64,000 nucleotides of DNA from Acetobacter sicerae (GCF_011516765.1 NZ_JAAABN010000008.1:1-64000), one strand, 5' to 3'. Positions 36,478-45,686 are shown, counted from the stretch's first letter. Translations and numbers: made by a program. Notes: a model not told the origin generated them from the sequence alone.

Positions 36478-37356
36478 TCAGTTCCTGAAGACTCTGGATA
36501 GCCCCTCCGGGAGAGATATGGGGGTCACCCCCAGTCTTTCTTTCATGGGCGCAATATCGAAGTTCTTATTCTCCGTCAGTCGGCGTATCTCGGCGTCTTC
36601 AATTCGGGGAACGCCGGGAAGTTTGCGCAAGATATAAGCTGCCATTCTGATACACCAGTCCGGAACAGAAATGATGCATATCTTTCTGGATTCAGAAAAC
36701 TGAGCGATCATACTGACAAATTTTCTGTATGTGACTGCATTGGGACCTGCGATGACCAGAGTTTCCGGTCCTTTGACTGCGCCAGACAGTATCAGGGGAA
36801 TGGCGGCAACGACGCTGCGTGTGACATCCCGCTGCTCAATGGGTTGCACAAGAAAACGTCCTCCGTCGGGCAAGGGAACGATAGGCAGTTTCTTTAAAAG
36901 AGCCGCCAGACGCTGGACATTGTTTTCACCTTGAGCGCCGTAAATCATCGTTGGGTGTAGAAGCAGGGAGGGTCTTCCATCTTCCCTGAGGGCGCGCTCT
37001 CCGGCGAGAACTCCGTTGCCATGGGCATCCGGCCAGCGTGTGAATTTTCTGGTGCTGCCCAGCGCCACGACCGGCGCGGAGGTGACAGCAAGGATGGCGG
37101 GAATATACCGTGCATGAGCGGTATTGACGACAATATCGGCGTCTTTCAGAGCAGCTGAAAGACGGTCATGGTCCGTAAGGTCTGCTTCCCTGACTGCTGA
37201 ACAGTGCCGGGACAGTTCAGGAACAAGATTGTTCCTGTTCCTGACGACTGCAATCACTTTATAGCCTTCTGCAAGAAGGCTGTGGCATAGAGCCGATCCT
37301 GACCGACCACTGGCCCCGATAACGGCGATCGTCACTTCAGAAGCTGAAAACTGCAT
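36478..37356 (-). CDS. NmrA-like atypical SDR family protein
   Basis: The 292-aa protein begins with a Rossmann nucleotide-binding loop VIGASGRSGSALCHSLLAEG (residues 13–32), a VVNTAHA segment, and LLLHPTMIYGAQGENNVQRL with the YG-x-x-G arrangement of extended/atypical SDRs. The later ILSGAVKGPETLVIAGP and the C-terminal region match sugar-epimerase-like or NmrA-like proteins. It probably binds NAD(P); substrate and role are unknown. Its stretch of DNA is less GC-rich than the core genes. It follows the acyltransferase gene with a 42-nt gap in the same direction, so the two may be co-transcribed. Confidence 0.75.
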   Translation of the reverse strand: MQFSASEVTIAVIGASGRSGSALCHSLLAEGYKVIAVVRNRNNLVPELSRHCSAVREADLTDHDRLSAALKDADIVVNTAHARYIPAILAVTSAPVVALGSTRKFTRWPDAHGNGVLAGERALREDGRPSLLLHPTMIYGAQGENNVQRLAALLKKLPIVPLPDGGRFLVQPIEQRDVTRSVVAAIPLILSGAVKGPETLVIAGPNAVTYRKFVSMIAQFSESRKICIISVPDWCIRMAAYILRKLPGVPRIEDAEIRRLTENKNFDIAPMKERLGVTPISLPEGLSRVFRN

Positions 37357-37398
37357 TTTTATATCCTGTCAGTGTTGATGTCCGTTTCGCGTCAAGTG

Positions 37399-39345
37399 TC
37401 ACGGCGTTGGTCGTATCAGAATATCATCCAGCCCGGAGGAGAGACCTTGGGTGAAATCCGGTCGCAGATGCATCTGGTCTGCAAATTTTGGTGTGCCATC
37501 ATTCATGAGCGGAAAACAGGTCTCAACTGATCCGCAGATCGCCTGTGTCAGATCCAGTGTGGAGCTGCCGGTGTCCTGGGCCATACTGGTCAGAAAAGAT
37601 ATTATCGTTGCATGTTCGGCCATTATGGGAGCGAGAGGAACACCATTCTGCAAGGTATCCTTGTCCAGACTCAGATGCGTGAAATGTCGCGTCACCATAT
37701 GGGCGGGATCGAAGCGGGGGCTGATGGGTGTTGGCATGATGAAAACGATCTTGCGTTGTCCGTTCTCCGACAGAGCTCTGAGTCTTTCCTCCGCCTTGAT
37801 TTTTTTGATTGGCCACTCTGCAGGTGGTCCGAAAACCCGTTCCCAGAGTGCGCCCATAATAATTGTATGCACGGGCCATTTTGCCAGAATGCGGTCCTGT
37901 ACCGCAGGCATCGCATTGCAATAGATGAAGTCTTTTTGAGGCTTCTCGACAGGCAGGGGAGCACAGCTCGGTCCCGATATGAAAATGACCGTGCGTTTCA
38001 GGCGACCTTGCGCAAACAGGGCATCCACACGTGGCCCCCACTGGAACAGAAGACTGTCTCCGGTAAACAGGACAGGGGCTTCAGGGCCTGAACCGATGAC
38101 GCCCACCGTCAGTCCCTGTATATGCTCGACACGCATGTGAGGTGTAATCGGAAAAATTCCGTTCTGTTCAGCAAGATTTATTTTCTCAAGATTGACGCCG
38201 GGTGTGTCGCGTCCCAGCGCCGTGCTGTGTCCTGGCCATGCCCGAAGTGTCAGTCCCAGTGCGGCAGTGACCGCCAGTGCGGAAAGAAGGCCGATAACGG
38301 TGCGTCGTTCGGGCGTTTTCCATCGTAGAGGCGCTTCGACGAACCGCGTTGTAAGAGCCGCCAGTACGACAGAAATCGTGATGATCGCATATCCCGTACT
38401 TCTATGGGTATGACTGACACCATGAATAAGATGCTCATACGCGATGAGCGGCCAATGCCAGAGATAGAGCGGGTAGCTGATGGACCCCAGCCATCTTGCT
38501 GGCCTGGAGGAGAGTATATGTCGCGCCAGCCATGTTTCAGGACCGGCAGCGATCGCCAGAGCAGCGCCTAACACCGGAAAAAGGGCGGTGGGTGAAGGAA
38601 AAAACCAGTCCTGTCTGAGCTGGAAGGCAGCAATGAGAAGGCAGAGTAATCCGCCTGCGCCTGAGGCAGCCCGCCAGCGAGGAGAGAGTCTGTCGAGCCC
38701 GTGTCCACCGAGGACGAGGCCAGCCCCTGCCATGAACTCCCATATACGGGAAAAAGGCAGGTAAAAATCAGTGGCGGGAGAGAGAAACACGCAACCTGAT
38801 CCTATAGCGAAAGACACCAACCCAGTGGCGAGAGTTACTTTTGCCAGAGAAATTGCTTTGCGGCGGGACAGGGCAATAAGAGCAGGCCAGAAGAGATAGA
38901 ACTGCTCCTCCACACCGAGGGACCAGAGATGCAGCAGAGGCTGGAGACTGGCCGAACGATCAAAATATCCCTGTGTCTGCCAAGAAAAAAAATTGGATAG
39001 AAATGTCGCGCCAGCAAAGCAGGCCGTGCCGAGCGCGCTGAGTTCATTGGGCAGCAAAAAGAACATCCCGGCGACGACTGTGGCCAGCAGCACGCAGAGA
39101 AGCGCGGGAGCGAGACGACGCACGCGGCGGGTGTAGAATGAGGCGAAACTGATTTCACGTCGGCTGATCTGACGTGTGATCAGAAACCCGGAGATGACGA
39201 AAAATACGTCCACGCCGCAGAAACCGCCGGGCAGCCAGCGCGGAAAGACGTGATACACCACCACTGCGATGACCGCGAAGGCGCGCAGGCCATCGATATC
39301 CCCGCGATAGGTGGCTTTGTTCTCAGGTAAGGGCGCCAGACTCAT
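37399..39345 (-). CDS. OafA/YrhL-type membrane acyltransferase with SGNH domain
   Basis: The 648-aa protein has an N-terminal acyltransferase-3 domain with about ten membrane helices (residues 15–365), starting YRGDIDGLRAFAVIAVVVYH with the conserved His and VDVFFVISGFLI. HLWSLGVEEQFYLFWP is another family marker. The C-terminal 270 residues form a periplasmic SGNH-type esterase domain: GDSLLFQWGPRV is the Ser block, and a late DxxH-like region is QMHLRPDF. Such proteins O-acetylate lipopolysaccharide, exopolysaccharide or peptidoglycan. The target is unknown; no polysaccharide cluster adjoins it. Confidence 0.88.
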   Translation of the reverse strand: MSLAPLPENKATYRGDIDGLRAFAVIAVVVYHVFPRWLPGGFCGVDVFFVISGFLITRQISRREISFASFYTRRVRRLAPALLCVLLATVVAGMFFLLPNELSALGTACFAGATFLSNFFSWQTQGYFDRSASLQPLLHLWSLGVEEQFYLFWPALIALSRRKAISLAKVTLATGLVSFAIGSGCVFLSPATDFYLPFSRIWEFMAGAGLVLGGHGLDRLSPRWRAASGAGGLLCLLIAAFQLRQDWFFPSPTALFPVLGAALAIAAGPETWLARHILSSRPARWLGSISYPLYLWHWPLIAYEHLIHGVSHTHRSTGYAIITISVVLAALTTRFVEAPLRWKTPERRTVIGLLSALAVTAALGLTLRAWPGHSTALGRDTPGVNLEKINLAEQNGIFPITPHMRVEHIQGLTVGVIGSGPEAPVLFTGDSLLFQWGPRVDALFAQGRLKRTVIFISGPSCAPLPVEKPQKDFIYCNAMPAVQDRILAKWPVHTIIMGALWERVFGPPAEWPIKKIKAEERLRALSENGQRKIVFIMPTPISPRFDPAHMVTRHFTHLSLDKDTLQNGVPLAPIMAEHATIISFLTSMAQDTGSSTLDLTQAICGSVETCFPLMNDGTPKFADQMHLRPDFTQGLSSGLDDILIRPTP

Positions 39346-39451
39346 TCAGAGGGTCTTACCCTGATTTGCCCTGTTTTCGTAGCCACCAGAAAAGATGCGG
39401 GGAGACGCACCTCTCTTCTATCCCTTGGATTAACGTGTGACGTAGTCTGGT

Positions 39452-39928
39452 TCAGGTCATGAGACGAGCCTCATGCAGAGCCTCGGCGAAACGTGCGCGC
39501 GTTGCTTTCCCCATGCGACTCATGCCGCATGCATCGCGCATCCGCGCGATGGCTTCATCATCCTCACAGCCGCTTGCGATCACGTGACAGGCGAGGTCCA
39601 CGAGGACAGCAAGAGGCAGTGTTGCTGGGTCCACGCTCTTTTCTGAAGTGAGGGATGCCAAGGGTAGGCGTGGGACGACAGGCAACCGTTCCGACCACAG
39701 GAATATGCCAATACTGTCGTCTGTCCGGCCAAGAGATGATGGAATTGCCTCCTGAATGCGTTCGCGAATTTCACGACCGGCACGGGCAAAACCATGCTGC
39801 CGTGAGATGGTCTGAATCAGAACGTCTTCGCGGATCACTCCTGCCTGATCTACGGCGCGAACGATCAACCGGGTCAGGGTCGGCAGGACTATTGATATGA
39901 CCGCCAAGGTTGCGTATATTTTCTCCAT
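39452..39928 (-). CDS. Stand-alone DUF3320-like domain protein
   Basis: The 158-aa frame resembles the DUF3320 module normally found at the C-terminus of very large helicase-type proteins: EDVLIQTISRQHGFARAGREIRERIQ, then IGIFLWSE, and at the end RMRDACGMSRMGKATRARFAEALHEA. Here it is alone; no helicase gene is attached. It may be a truncated relic or a small independent protein. The annotated ATG (39928) overlaps the palindromic operator at 39928–39946, so the true start may lie downstream or the gene may be autoregulated with the divergent oxidase. Confidence in expression is modest. Confidence 0.5.
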   Translation of the reverse strand: MEKIYATLAVISIVLPTLTRLIVRAVDQAGVIREDVLIQTISRQHGFARAGREIRERIQEAIPSSLGRTDDSIGIFLWSERLPVVPRLPLASLTSEKSVDPATLPLAVLVDLACHVIASGCEDDEAIARMRDACGMSRMGKATRARFAEALHEARLMT

Positions 39929-39946
39929 AAGAAAAATATTTTCTTA
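39928..39946. promoter_or_regulatory. Palindromic operator, copy 1 of a recurring 17-bp inverted repeat
   Basis: TAAGAAAAATATTTTCTTA is a perfect 19-bp palindrome around a 3-nt centre. It lies 36 nt upstream of the FAD oxidoreductase start at 39982. The same AAGAAWA-N3-TWTTCTT pattern recurs at 47356–47372 and 49074–49090, each upstream of an amine-pathway gene. The likely binder is the XRE-cupin protein encoded at 47393–48058. Confidence 0.65.
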
Positions 39947-39981
39947 AAAGAGAAATTGCTGCTGTTGCGGGAATCAGGGAA

Positions 39982-41316
39982 GTGCAAAAAAACGTGACCA
40001 CGTTGGCAGATCTGGCACAAGAGCATGTTACCGATCTTGCCATGGAGCCTTACTGGTGGCGATCTCTGCCGCAGGAGGCTGAGGGCCCCGAACAGATTCC
40101 TGAAAAAACTGATGTGGCTGTTGTCGGGTCGGGTTTTACCGGGTTGTCGGCGGCTTTGACACTGGCTCGAGAAGGTCGCTCGGTGACTGTTCTCGAGGCA
40201 GGGCGTCTGGGCTTTGGTGCTTCCACACGCAACGGTGGTCAGGTCGGATCAGGTAACCAGAAATTCAGAGTGGCGACGCTCATTGAAATGATGGGTGTCC
40301 AAAAAGCGGAGGCCATGCTGCGTGAGGGCGTTGCGATGCTCGATCATATCGATGCGCTGGTCCACGAATTGAAGATAGAGTGTTTCTTTGTGCGCTGCGG
40401 GCGGTTTCGCGGTGCTGTAAGACCTTCCCATTATGAAGCCATGGCCCGTGACATGGAAGATTTGCGACGACATGCGCAAGTCGAGTCTTTTATGGTCCCC
40501 CGGTCGGAACAGCACAGAGAGATCGATACGGATTATTTCTTTGGCGGTTCGGTGCTGCCGCAGGATGCTTCGCTCCATCCCGGGCTTTATCACGCGGGCT
40601 TATCGGATGCGGCAGCAAAAGCCGGAGCACAGCTCATCGGTGAGACGCCAGTAAGAGCCGTGCAGCCCGAAGCCGAGGGTTTCAGTGTCCATACGGATCG
40701 GGGAACACTGTGGGCGCGTAATGTCATCATTGCCACCAACGGATATCGTCAGAATTTCAATAAATTCTGTCACAAGCGGATTGTGCCTGTGACATCCTCC
40801 CTTATTGCTACAGCGCCGATGAACAGAGAGCTGTTAAATGCGCTCTTTCCGTCCGGACGTGTCTACGGAAATTCCGCCCGTGTTTTTTCTTATTTCCGTA
40901 AGGCGCCCGATGAATCGCGTATCATCTGGGGCGGTCGTGTAGGAAGAAACGCAGGAGAGATGGATCCCCGATCCTATGCGCATCTTGCCAGTGATATGCT
41001 CAAGGTATTTCCGCAGATTGCGGATGTAGGTGTCACGCACGCCTGGTCAGGACGCATCGGTTACACATTCGACGAATTTCCACATCTGGGTCGTACGCCG
41101 GACGGTATTCATTATGCGATGGGGTATTGCGGAACAGGAGTGTCACGATCCACCTGGTTCGGTCGCAAGATAGCTCTGCAACTCCTCGGAAAATATGAGG
41201 GATTTTCAGAATTTACCGGATTGCGGTTTCCTTCACATCCCTTTCAGACATTTGCGCCGATGGCTGTTCCTCTTTTTGAGCAGTGGTACCGGGCAAAGGA
41301 TGCATTGGAAAAATAA
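39982..41316 (+). CDS. FAD-dependent amine oxidoreductase (PuuB/OrdL-like)
   Basis: The 444-aa protein is a DAO-family flavoenzyme. The FAD-binding loop is VAVVGSGFTGLSAALTLARE (about residues 48–67), followed by EAGRLGFGASTRNGGQVGSG, the region that carries the flavin in this group. HAWSGRIGYTFDEFPHLGR and MGYCGTGVSRSTWFGRKIA are typical of gamma-glutamylputrescine oxidase and OrdL homologues. It probably oxidises a secondary amine such as an N-gamma-glutamyl amine or N-methyl amino acid; the substrate is not known. The start is GTG 39982. It shares the 17-bp operator with the mgs and mgd operons, linking it to the same regulon, and is converging on amtB. Confidence 0.82.
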   Translation: MQKNVTTLADLAQEHVTDLAMEPYWWRSLPQEAEGPEQIPEKTDVAVVGSGFTGLSAALTLAREGRSVTVLEAGRLGFGASTRNGGQVGSGNQKFRVATLIEMMGVQKAEAMLREGVAMLDHIDALVHELKIECFFVRCGRFRGAVRPSHYEAMARDMEDLRRHAQVESFMVPRSEQHREIDTDYFFGGSVLPQDASLHPGLYHAGLSDAAAKAGAQLIGETPVRAVQPEAEGFSVHTDRGTLWARNVIIATNGYRQNFNKFCHKRIVPVTSSLIATAPMNRELLNALFPSGRVYGNSARVFSYFRKAPDESRIIWGGRVGRNAGEMDPRSYAHLASDMLKVFPQIADVGVTHAWSGRIGYTFDEFPHLGRTPDGIHYAMGYCGTGVSRSTWFGRKIALQLLGKYEGFSEFTGLRFPSHPFQTFAPMAVPLFEQWYRAKDALEK

Positions 41317-41367
41317 TCGAACAGAGCGAAGGTGATCTGAAAACAGATTTTGCGAACTGAAACAAGA

Positions 41368-41393
41368 AGGGCCACATCTCAGGATGTGGCCCT
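41368..41393. terminator. Bidirectional terminator
   Basis: AGGGCCACATC (41368–41378) and GATGTGGCCCT (41383–41393) form a perfect 11-bp stem with a TCAG loop, midway between the converging FAD oxidoreductase and amtB genes. Confidence 0.82.
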
Positions 41394-41413
41394 GTCATAT
41401 CACCCTTACCAAA

Positions 41414-42718
41414 TCAGACGTGGAGGGTTTCTCCGTGTTCCGCGAGGTCAAGACCTTCAAGTTCGACATCGGGTTCAACACGTAATCCCATGGTCTTGTC
41501 GAGAATGAAGAGCAGGCCTCCTGTGACCGCCATTGTATACAGGGCCACAAGCAGGGTGTCCTGACTCTGTACGATGACCTGTTTCCAGTTACCGTAAAGC
41601 AGGCCGTCCTTGCCTTCTCCACCAATGGCCGAGGAAGCGAAGATACCGGTCAGAATGGCGCCAAGACCGCCGCCGACCCCGTGGATACCCCAGACATCCA
41701 GAGCGTCATCATATCCGAAGCGGTGTTTCAGCCCGTTCACGGCCCACAGGCACACCACGCCACCGATCGCGCCCATGATCATGGCGCCCGTGGGTGTAAC
41801 AAAGCCACATCCCGGCGTGATGATTACGAGCCCTGCAATGGCTCCGGAAATGGCCCCGAGAAGGCTCGGTTTGCCGTGCAGTTTCCATTCGGCCAGAACC
41901 CATGCCACGAGAGCGGCGCAGGCGGCGATCTGGCTGTTGAGAAGCGCCATGCCGGCTGTTGCGTTGGCGCCCAGAGCGGACCCGCCATTGAAGCCGAACC
42001 AGCCACCCCAGAGGAGACAGCCGCCCAGCACGGTAAGGACCATGTTGCTTGGAGCCATGCTGTTGATGCCGTCGGATTTACGGCGTCCCAGCATGATGGA
42101 AGCGATCAGGGCAGAGGAGCCGCTTGTGACATGCACGACAAGACCACCGGCAAAATCCAGAGCGCCAGTAGAAGCAAGGAAGCCATCAGGTCCCCATGCC
42201 ATGTGACCGACCGGACAGTAGATCAGGATGGCCCAGAGAGCCATGAAGACCATGGAAGTGGAGAATTTGAAGCGTTCAACCGTAGCGCCAAGTACGATGA
42301 CGGGCGTGATGGCGATGAAAGTGAGTTCGAACATGGCGAACACAATTTCCGGTAGATTGGGAATGTCTGGCAGGAAGGATGTGAGAGTCACGCCCTGCAT
42401 GAACGCTTTGCCAAAGCCACCGATGAAAGGCGTGCCTGCCGTAAAGATCAGGCTGTAGCCGCAGATAAACCAGATCAGACTGATGATTGCGCCTGCGGTG
42501 ATACCCTGCATGCACATGCTCAGCACGTTTTTCTTGCGTATCATGCCGCCGTAAAAAAGGCAGATACCTGGGAAAAGCATGAAAAAAACAAAGATTGTTG
42601 AGCTGAGAATCCAGGCCATGTCACCGGTGTTGAAAGCCGGTTCCGTATCTGCCGCGAACGCCGCGGGTATGAGCAGGAATGAACAGAGCAGAAAAAACAC
42701 GAAAGATCGTAAGGGCAT
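41414..42718 (-). CDS. amtB: Ammonium/methylammonium transporter
   Basis: The 434-aa Amt channel moves ammonium or methylammonium across the inner membrane. A cleavable signal peptide (ending PAAFAADTEP) is followed by about eleven membrane helices. Conserved pieces are GICLFYGGMIRKKNVLS, VYCPVGHMAWGP-like ILIYCPVGHMAWGPDGF, FAGGLVVHVTSGSSAL with the first pore histidine, and WGIHGVGGGLGAILTGIFA with the second. It is the last gene of the mgsABC–gmaS run, which suggests methylammonium uptake in addition to ammonium. No glnK/glnB gene lies beside it, unlike most amtB loci. The gap to gmaS is 243 nt and contains an inverted repeat. Confidence 0.93.
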   Translation of the reverse strand: MPLRSFVFFLLCSFLLIPAAFAADTEPAFNTGDMAWILSSTIFVFFMLFPGICLFYGGMIRKKNVLSMCMQGITAGAIISLIWFICGYSLIFTAGTPFIGGFGKAFMQGVTLTSFLPDIPNLPEIVFAMFELTFIAITPVIVLGATVERFKFSTSMVFMALWAILIYCPVGHMAWGPDGFLASTGALDFAGGLVVHVTSGSSALIASIMLGRRKSDGINSMAPSNMVLTVLGGCLLWGGWFGFNGGSALGANATAGMALLNSQIAACAALVAWVLAEWKLHGKPSLLGAISGAIAGLVIITPGCGFVTPTGAMIMGAIGGVVCLWAVNGLKHRFGYDDALDVWGIHGVGGGLGAILTGIFASSAIGGEGKDGLLYGNWKQVIVQSQDTLLVALYTMAVTGGLLFILDKTMGLRVEPDVELEGLDLAEHGETLHV

Positions 42719-42808
42719 GGCGCGTCCGTGCTCCTATGTCTGGAAGGAATAAGACGTGACGTCCTGATGCATGAAATGCTCAGGAGTTGAGAGAACTGCA
42801 TTGGTGTT

Positions 42809-42858
42809 CACGAAAATTGAGAAGCCTCATGACCTGATGAAAAGCCTCTCAATTCGTG
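42809..42858. promoter_or_regulatory. Imperfect inverted repeat upstream of amtB
   Basis: CACGAAAATTGAGA (42809–42822) pairs with TCTCAATTCGTG (42847–42858) except for two extra A residues, around a 24-nt loop. It lies 91–140 nt upstream of amtB in the gap after gmaS. It could be an mRNA structure that sets amtB level, or a regulator site. It is unlike the 17-bp operators. Confidence 0.45.
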
Positions 42859-42961
42859 TACGGAACATTCCTGATATGCAACAATAAAAATGCAGGACAG
42901 GAAAGAAAGTACAGCTGCAGGTAAGATGTTTCGTGGTAAAGTTTGGAAGAGTGAAGGCTGA

Positions 42962-44281
42962 TCAGCAGTCGAGTGTCGAGATTCGCTCCCACTCGGACAG
43001 ATGGCCGCAATGAGCGTTCCATTCGGCTGTTTTCAGCTTGAGGTAAGGGTCAACAAGACCATCATCCAGCATGGCGCGCAGAGCTGTTGATTTGTCGAGC
43101 GCGCGCATGGCGTCAAGCAGGTTCAAAGGCAGACGCTTGGCATCCGTGATCTTGTGACCATCCGTATACATGTTGATGTCGAGCGATTTTCCGGGATCAC
43201 GCTTGTTTTCAATCCCATCCAGTCCGGCAGCGAGGAGGGAAGCCTGAAGCAGGTAGGGGTTGGCGGCGCCATCGGGAAGACGCATTTCGAAACGGCCACC
43301 GCCGGGCACGCGGATCATGTGAGTGCGGTTGTCACCCGAATAAGTAACGGTATTGGGAGACCAGGTGCTGCCTGAAATGGTGCGAGGCGCATTGATACGC
43401 TTGTACGAATTTACAACAGGGTTGAGAATTGCGCATAATGCGTCGGCGTTGTGGATCAGGCCGCCCACGAAATTGTATCCGCTCTCGGAAATTTCCAGAG
43501 GATCGTGCGGATCGTAGCAGATATTTTCTCCATTTTTCCACAGAGAAATATGAGCGTGACAGCCATTTCCGGTCAGGTTCATGAATGGCTTCGGCATGAA
43601 CGTCGCACGCAGTCCGTGTTTCTCGGCAATAGCGCGCGCCATGAATTTGAAGAAGACGTGACGATCTGCGGTTGTTAGCGCATCTGCATACTTCCAGTTC
43701 ATCTCGAACTGGCCGTTGGCGTCCTCATGATCGTTCTGATAGGGCTCCCAGCCCAGATGCTGCATGGCGTCACACAGTTCTGCGATGATGTCGTAACGCC
43801 GCATGAGCGCGGAAGCGTCGTAACAGGGTTTGCTTGACGCATCATGTTCGTCCGCTACCTGCTGCCCATCCGGGGTAATCAGGAAAAACTCACACTCTAC
43901 ACCGGTCTTTACTTCAATCCCATGCTTTTTGGCCCGGGCGATCAGGCGCTTGAGCGTGTTGCGCGGTGCCTGCGTAACGGCTTCACCATGCATGATCAGG
44001 TCAGAGGCCAGCCAGGCGACTTCCGGTTTCCATGGCAACTGTATCAGGGAGTCCGGGTCTGCCATCGCGATGAGGTCGGGATCGGCGGGAGACATATCGA
44101 ACGAGGCGGCAAAACCTGCGAAACCGGCACCATTTTTCTGTGTGCTGGTGATGGCTGAGGCCGGAACGAGCTTGGCTCGTTGCGATCCCAGGAGATCAAT
44201 AAACGAAATGAGAAAGTAACGGATGTTTTTTTCGCGGGCTATTTCTGCAAGATTACTCGTATTTTGCTGACTACTGGCCAT
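42962..44281 (-). CDS. gmaS: Gamma-glutamylmethylamide synthetase (type III glutamine synthetase-like)
   Basis: GmaS joins methylamine to glutamate with ATP to give gamma-glutamylmethylamide, the first step of the N-methylglutamate pathway. From ATG 44281 (MASSQQNTSNL) it is 439 aa. It has the GMAS/GlnT N-terminus (IRYFLISFIDLLGSQRAKLV, GAGFAGFAASFDMSP) and the glutamine-synthetase catalytic domain with GVECEFFL, NLTGNGCHAHISLW and RVPGGGRFEMRLPDGAANPY. It is not a standard GlnA: the closest families are GMAS and rhizobial GlnT. Context with mgsABC and mgdABCD favours GMAS. It follows mgsC with a 67-nt gap. Confidence 0.8.
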   Translation of the reverse strand: MASSQQNTSNLAEIAREKNIRYFLISFIDLLGSQRAKLVPASAITSTQKNGAGFAGFAASFDMSPADPDLIAMADPDSLIQLPWKPEVAWLASDLIMHGEAVTQAPRNTLKRLIARAKKHGIEVKTGVECEFFLITPDGQQVADEHDASSKPCYDASALMRRYDIIAELCDAMQHLGWEPYQNDHEDANGQFEMNWKYADALTTADRHVFFKFMARAIAEKHGLRATFMPKPFMNLTGNGCHAHISLWKNGENICYDPHDPLEISESGYNFVGGLIHNADALCAILNPVVNSYKRINAPRTISGSTWSPNTVTYSGDNRTHMIRVPGGGRFEMRLPDGAANPYLLQASLLAAGLDGIENKRDPGKSLDINMYTDGHKITDAKRLPLNLLDAMRALDKSTALRAMLDDGLVDPYLKLKTAEWNAHCGHLSEWERISTLDC

Positions 44282-44348
44282 AGGGGTGGTCCATTTCCTC
44301 TGACGGCCCCACATTGACGGTTGCAGGGCGCATATGTGTGAAAACTCC

Positions 44349-45686
44349 TCAGAAACCCGCCTTGCCGGGATACCAGTTGGTCCCCGCGAGCGGTAACTGC
44401 GTCATGGCGGCAGCTTCCATGTTGAGGGCGACGAGATCTTCCGGTTCCAGGTTGTGCAGATGGCTCTTGCCGCAGGCCCGGGCGATGGTCTGAGCTTCCA
44501 TCGTCATCACGGACAGATAGTTTGCGATACGACGACCACCGAGGATCGGATCAAGCCGCTTGGCAAGCTCGGGATCCTGCGTCGTGATGCCTGCTGGATC
44601 GCGGCCATCCTGCCAGTCATCATAGGTGCCGGGTTTTGCGCCAAGTTTTGCATATTCCGCCGCGAGATCCGGGCTCTGGTCGCCCAGTGCGATCAGCGCC
44701 GCCGTGCCGATGGCTACGGCATCGGCGCCAAGAGCAAGCGCCTTGGCAACATCGGCTCCGGTACGGATGCCACCCGAGACGATAAGCTGCACTTTCCGGT
44801 GCATCCCCAGATCCTGAAGAGCCTGCACGGCCGGGCGGATGGCGGCCAGAATAGGCAGGCCGACATGCTCAATGAAAACTTCCTGTGTGGCGGCTGTTCC
44901 GCCCTGCATGCCATCGAGCACAACGACGTCTGCACCGGATTTTACGGCAAGGGAGATGTCGTAATAGGGGCGGCTGGCGCCGACCTTGACGTAAATCGGC
45001 TTTTCCCAGTTGGTGATTTCTCGGATTTCCTCGATCTTGATCTCAAGATCATCCGGTCCGGTCCAATCGGGGTGGCGACAGGCCGAGCGCTGGTCAATCC
45101 CTTCGGGAAGGTCACGCATCTTTGCAACACGCGCCGAGATTTTCTGGCCGAGCAGCATGCCGCCACCGCCCGGTTTCGCGCCCTGTCCGACGACGATTTC
45201 AATCGCGTCCGCCTTGCGGAGATCGTCAGGGTTCATGCCGTAACGGGATGGAAGATACTGGTAGACCAGTGTTGAGGAGTGACCTCGTTCTTCCGGCGTC
45301 ATGCCGCCATCACCCGTTGTGGTGGAAGTGCCTACAGCACTGGCGCCCCGTCCCAGCGCTTCCTTGGCCTGAGCGGAAAGCGCACCGAAAGACATGCCTG
45401 CAATGGTGACAGGTGTCTTGAGGTGGATGGGATTCTTTGCAAAACGCGTGCCAAGGACAACATCTGTTCCACAACGTTCGCGATAGCCTTCCAGCGGATA
45501 ACGCGACATGGACGCGCCAAGAAACAGCAGATCGTCAAAATGAGGCAGCTTGCGTTTGGTGCCGCCCCCACGAATGTCATAGATACCGGTTGCGGCTGCA
45601 CGCTGAATCTGCGAGATGGTGAATTCGTCGAATGTTGCCGAATATCTTGGAAAAGTCTTCGTCACGTCATGATGATTTTCGGTCAT
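44349..45686 (-). CDS. mgsC: N-methylglutamate synthase subunit C (FMN glutamate-synthase-like)
   Basis: MgsC is the FMN/iron-sulfur catalytic part of N-methylglutamate synthase, which moves the methylamino group from gamma-glutamylmethylamide chemistry to form N-methylglutamate. From ATG 45686 (MTENHHDVTK) it is 445 aa. Glutamate-synthase features are GGGTKRKLPHFDDLLFL, TIAGMSFGALSAQAKEALG, TTGDGGMTPEERGHSS, QGAKPGGGGMLLGQKIS and VLDGMQGGTAATQE. It is a GlxD homologue; the same subunits are found in rhizobial glx loci of unknown substrate. It starts 7 nt after the mgsB stop. Confidence 0.82.
   Translation of the reverse strand: MTENHHDVTKTFPRYSATFDEFTISQIQRAAATGIYDIRGGGTKRKLPHFDDLLFLGASMSRYPLEGYRERCGTDVVLGTRFAKNPIHLKTPVTIAGMSFGALSAQAKEALGRGASAVGTSTTTGDGGMTPEERGHSSTLVYQYLPSRYGMNPDDLRKADAIEIVVGQGAKPGGGGMLLGQKISARVAKMRDLPEGIDQRSACRHPDWTGPDDLEIKIEEIREITNWEKPIYVKVGASRPYYDISLAVKSGADVVVLDGMQGGTAATQEVFIEHVGLPILAAIRPAVQALQDLGMHRKVQLIVSGGIRTGADVAKALALGADAVAIGTAALIALGDQSPDLAAEYAKLGAKPGTYDDWQDGRDPAGITTQDPELAKRLDPILGGRRIANYLSVMTMEAQTIARACGKSHLHNLEPEDLVALNMEAAAMTQLPLAGTNWYPGKAGF

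Noticed and set aside
42962..44281. Housekeeping glutamine synthetase glnA
   Set aside because: The N-terminal sequence and length fit the GMAS/GlnT type, there is no glnB/glnK neighbour, and the gene is embedded with mgsABC.
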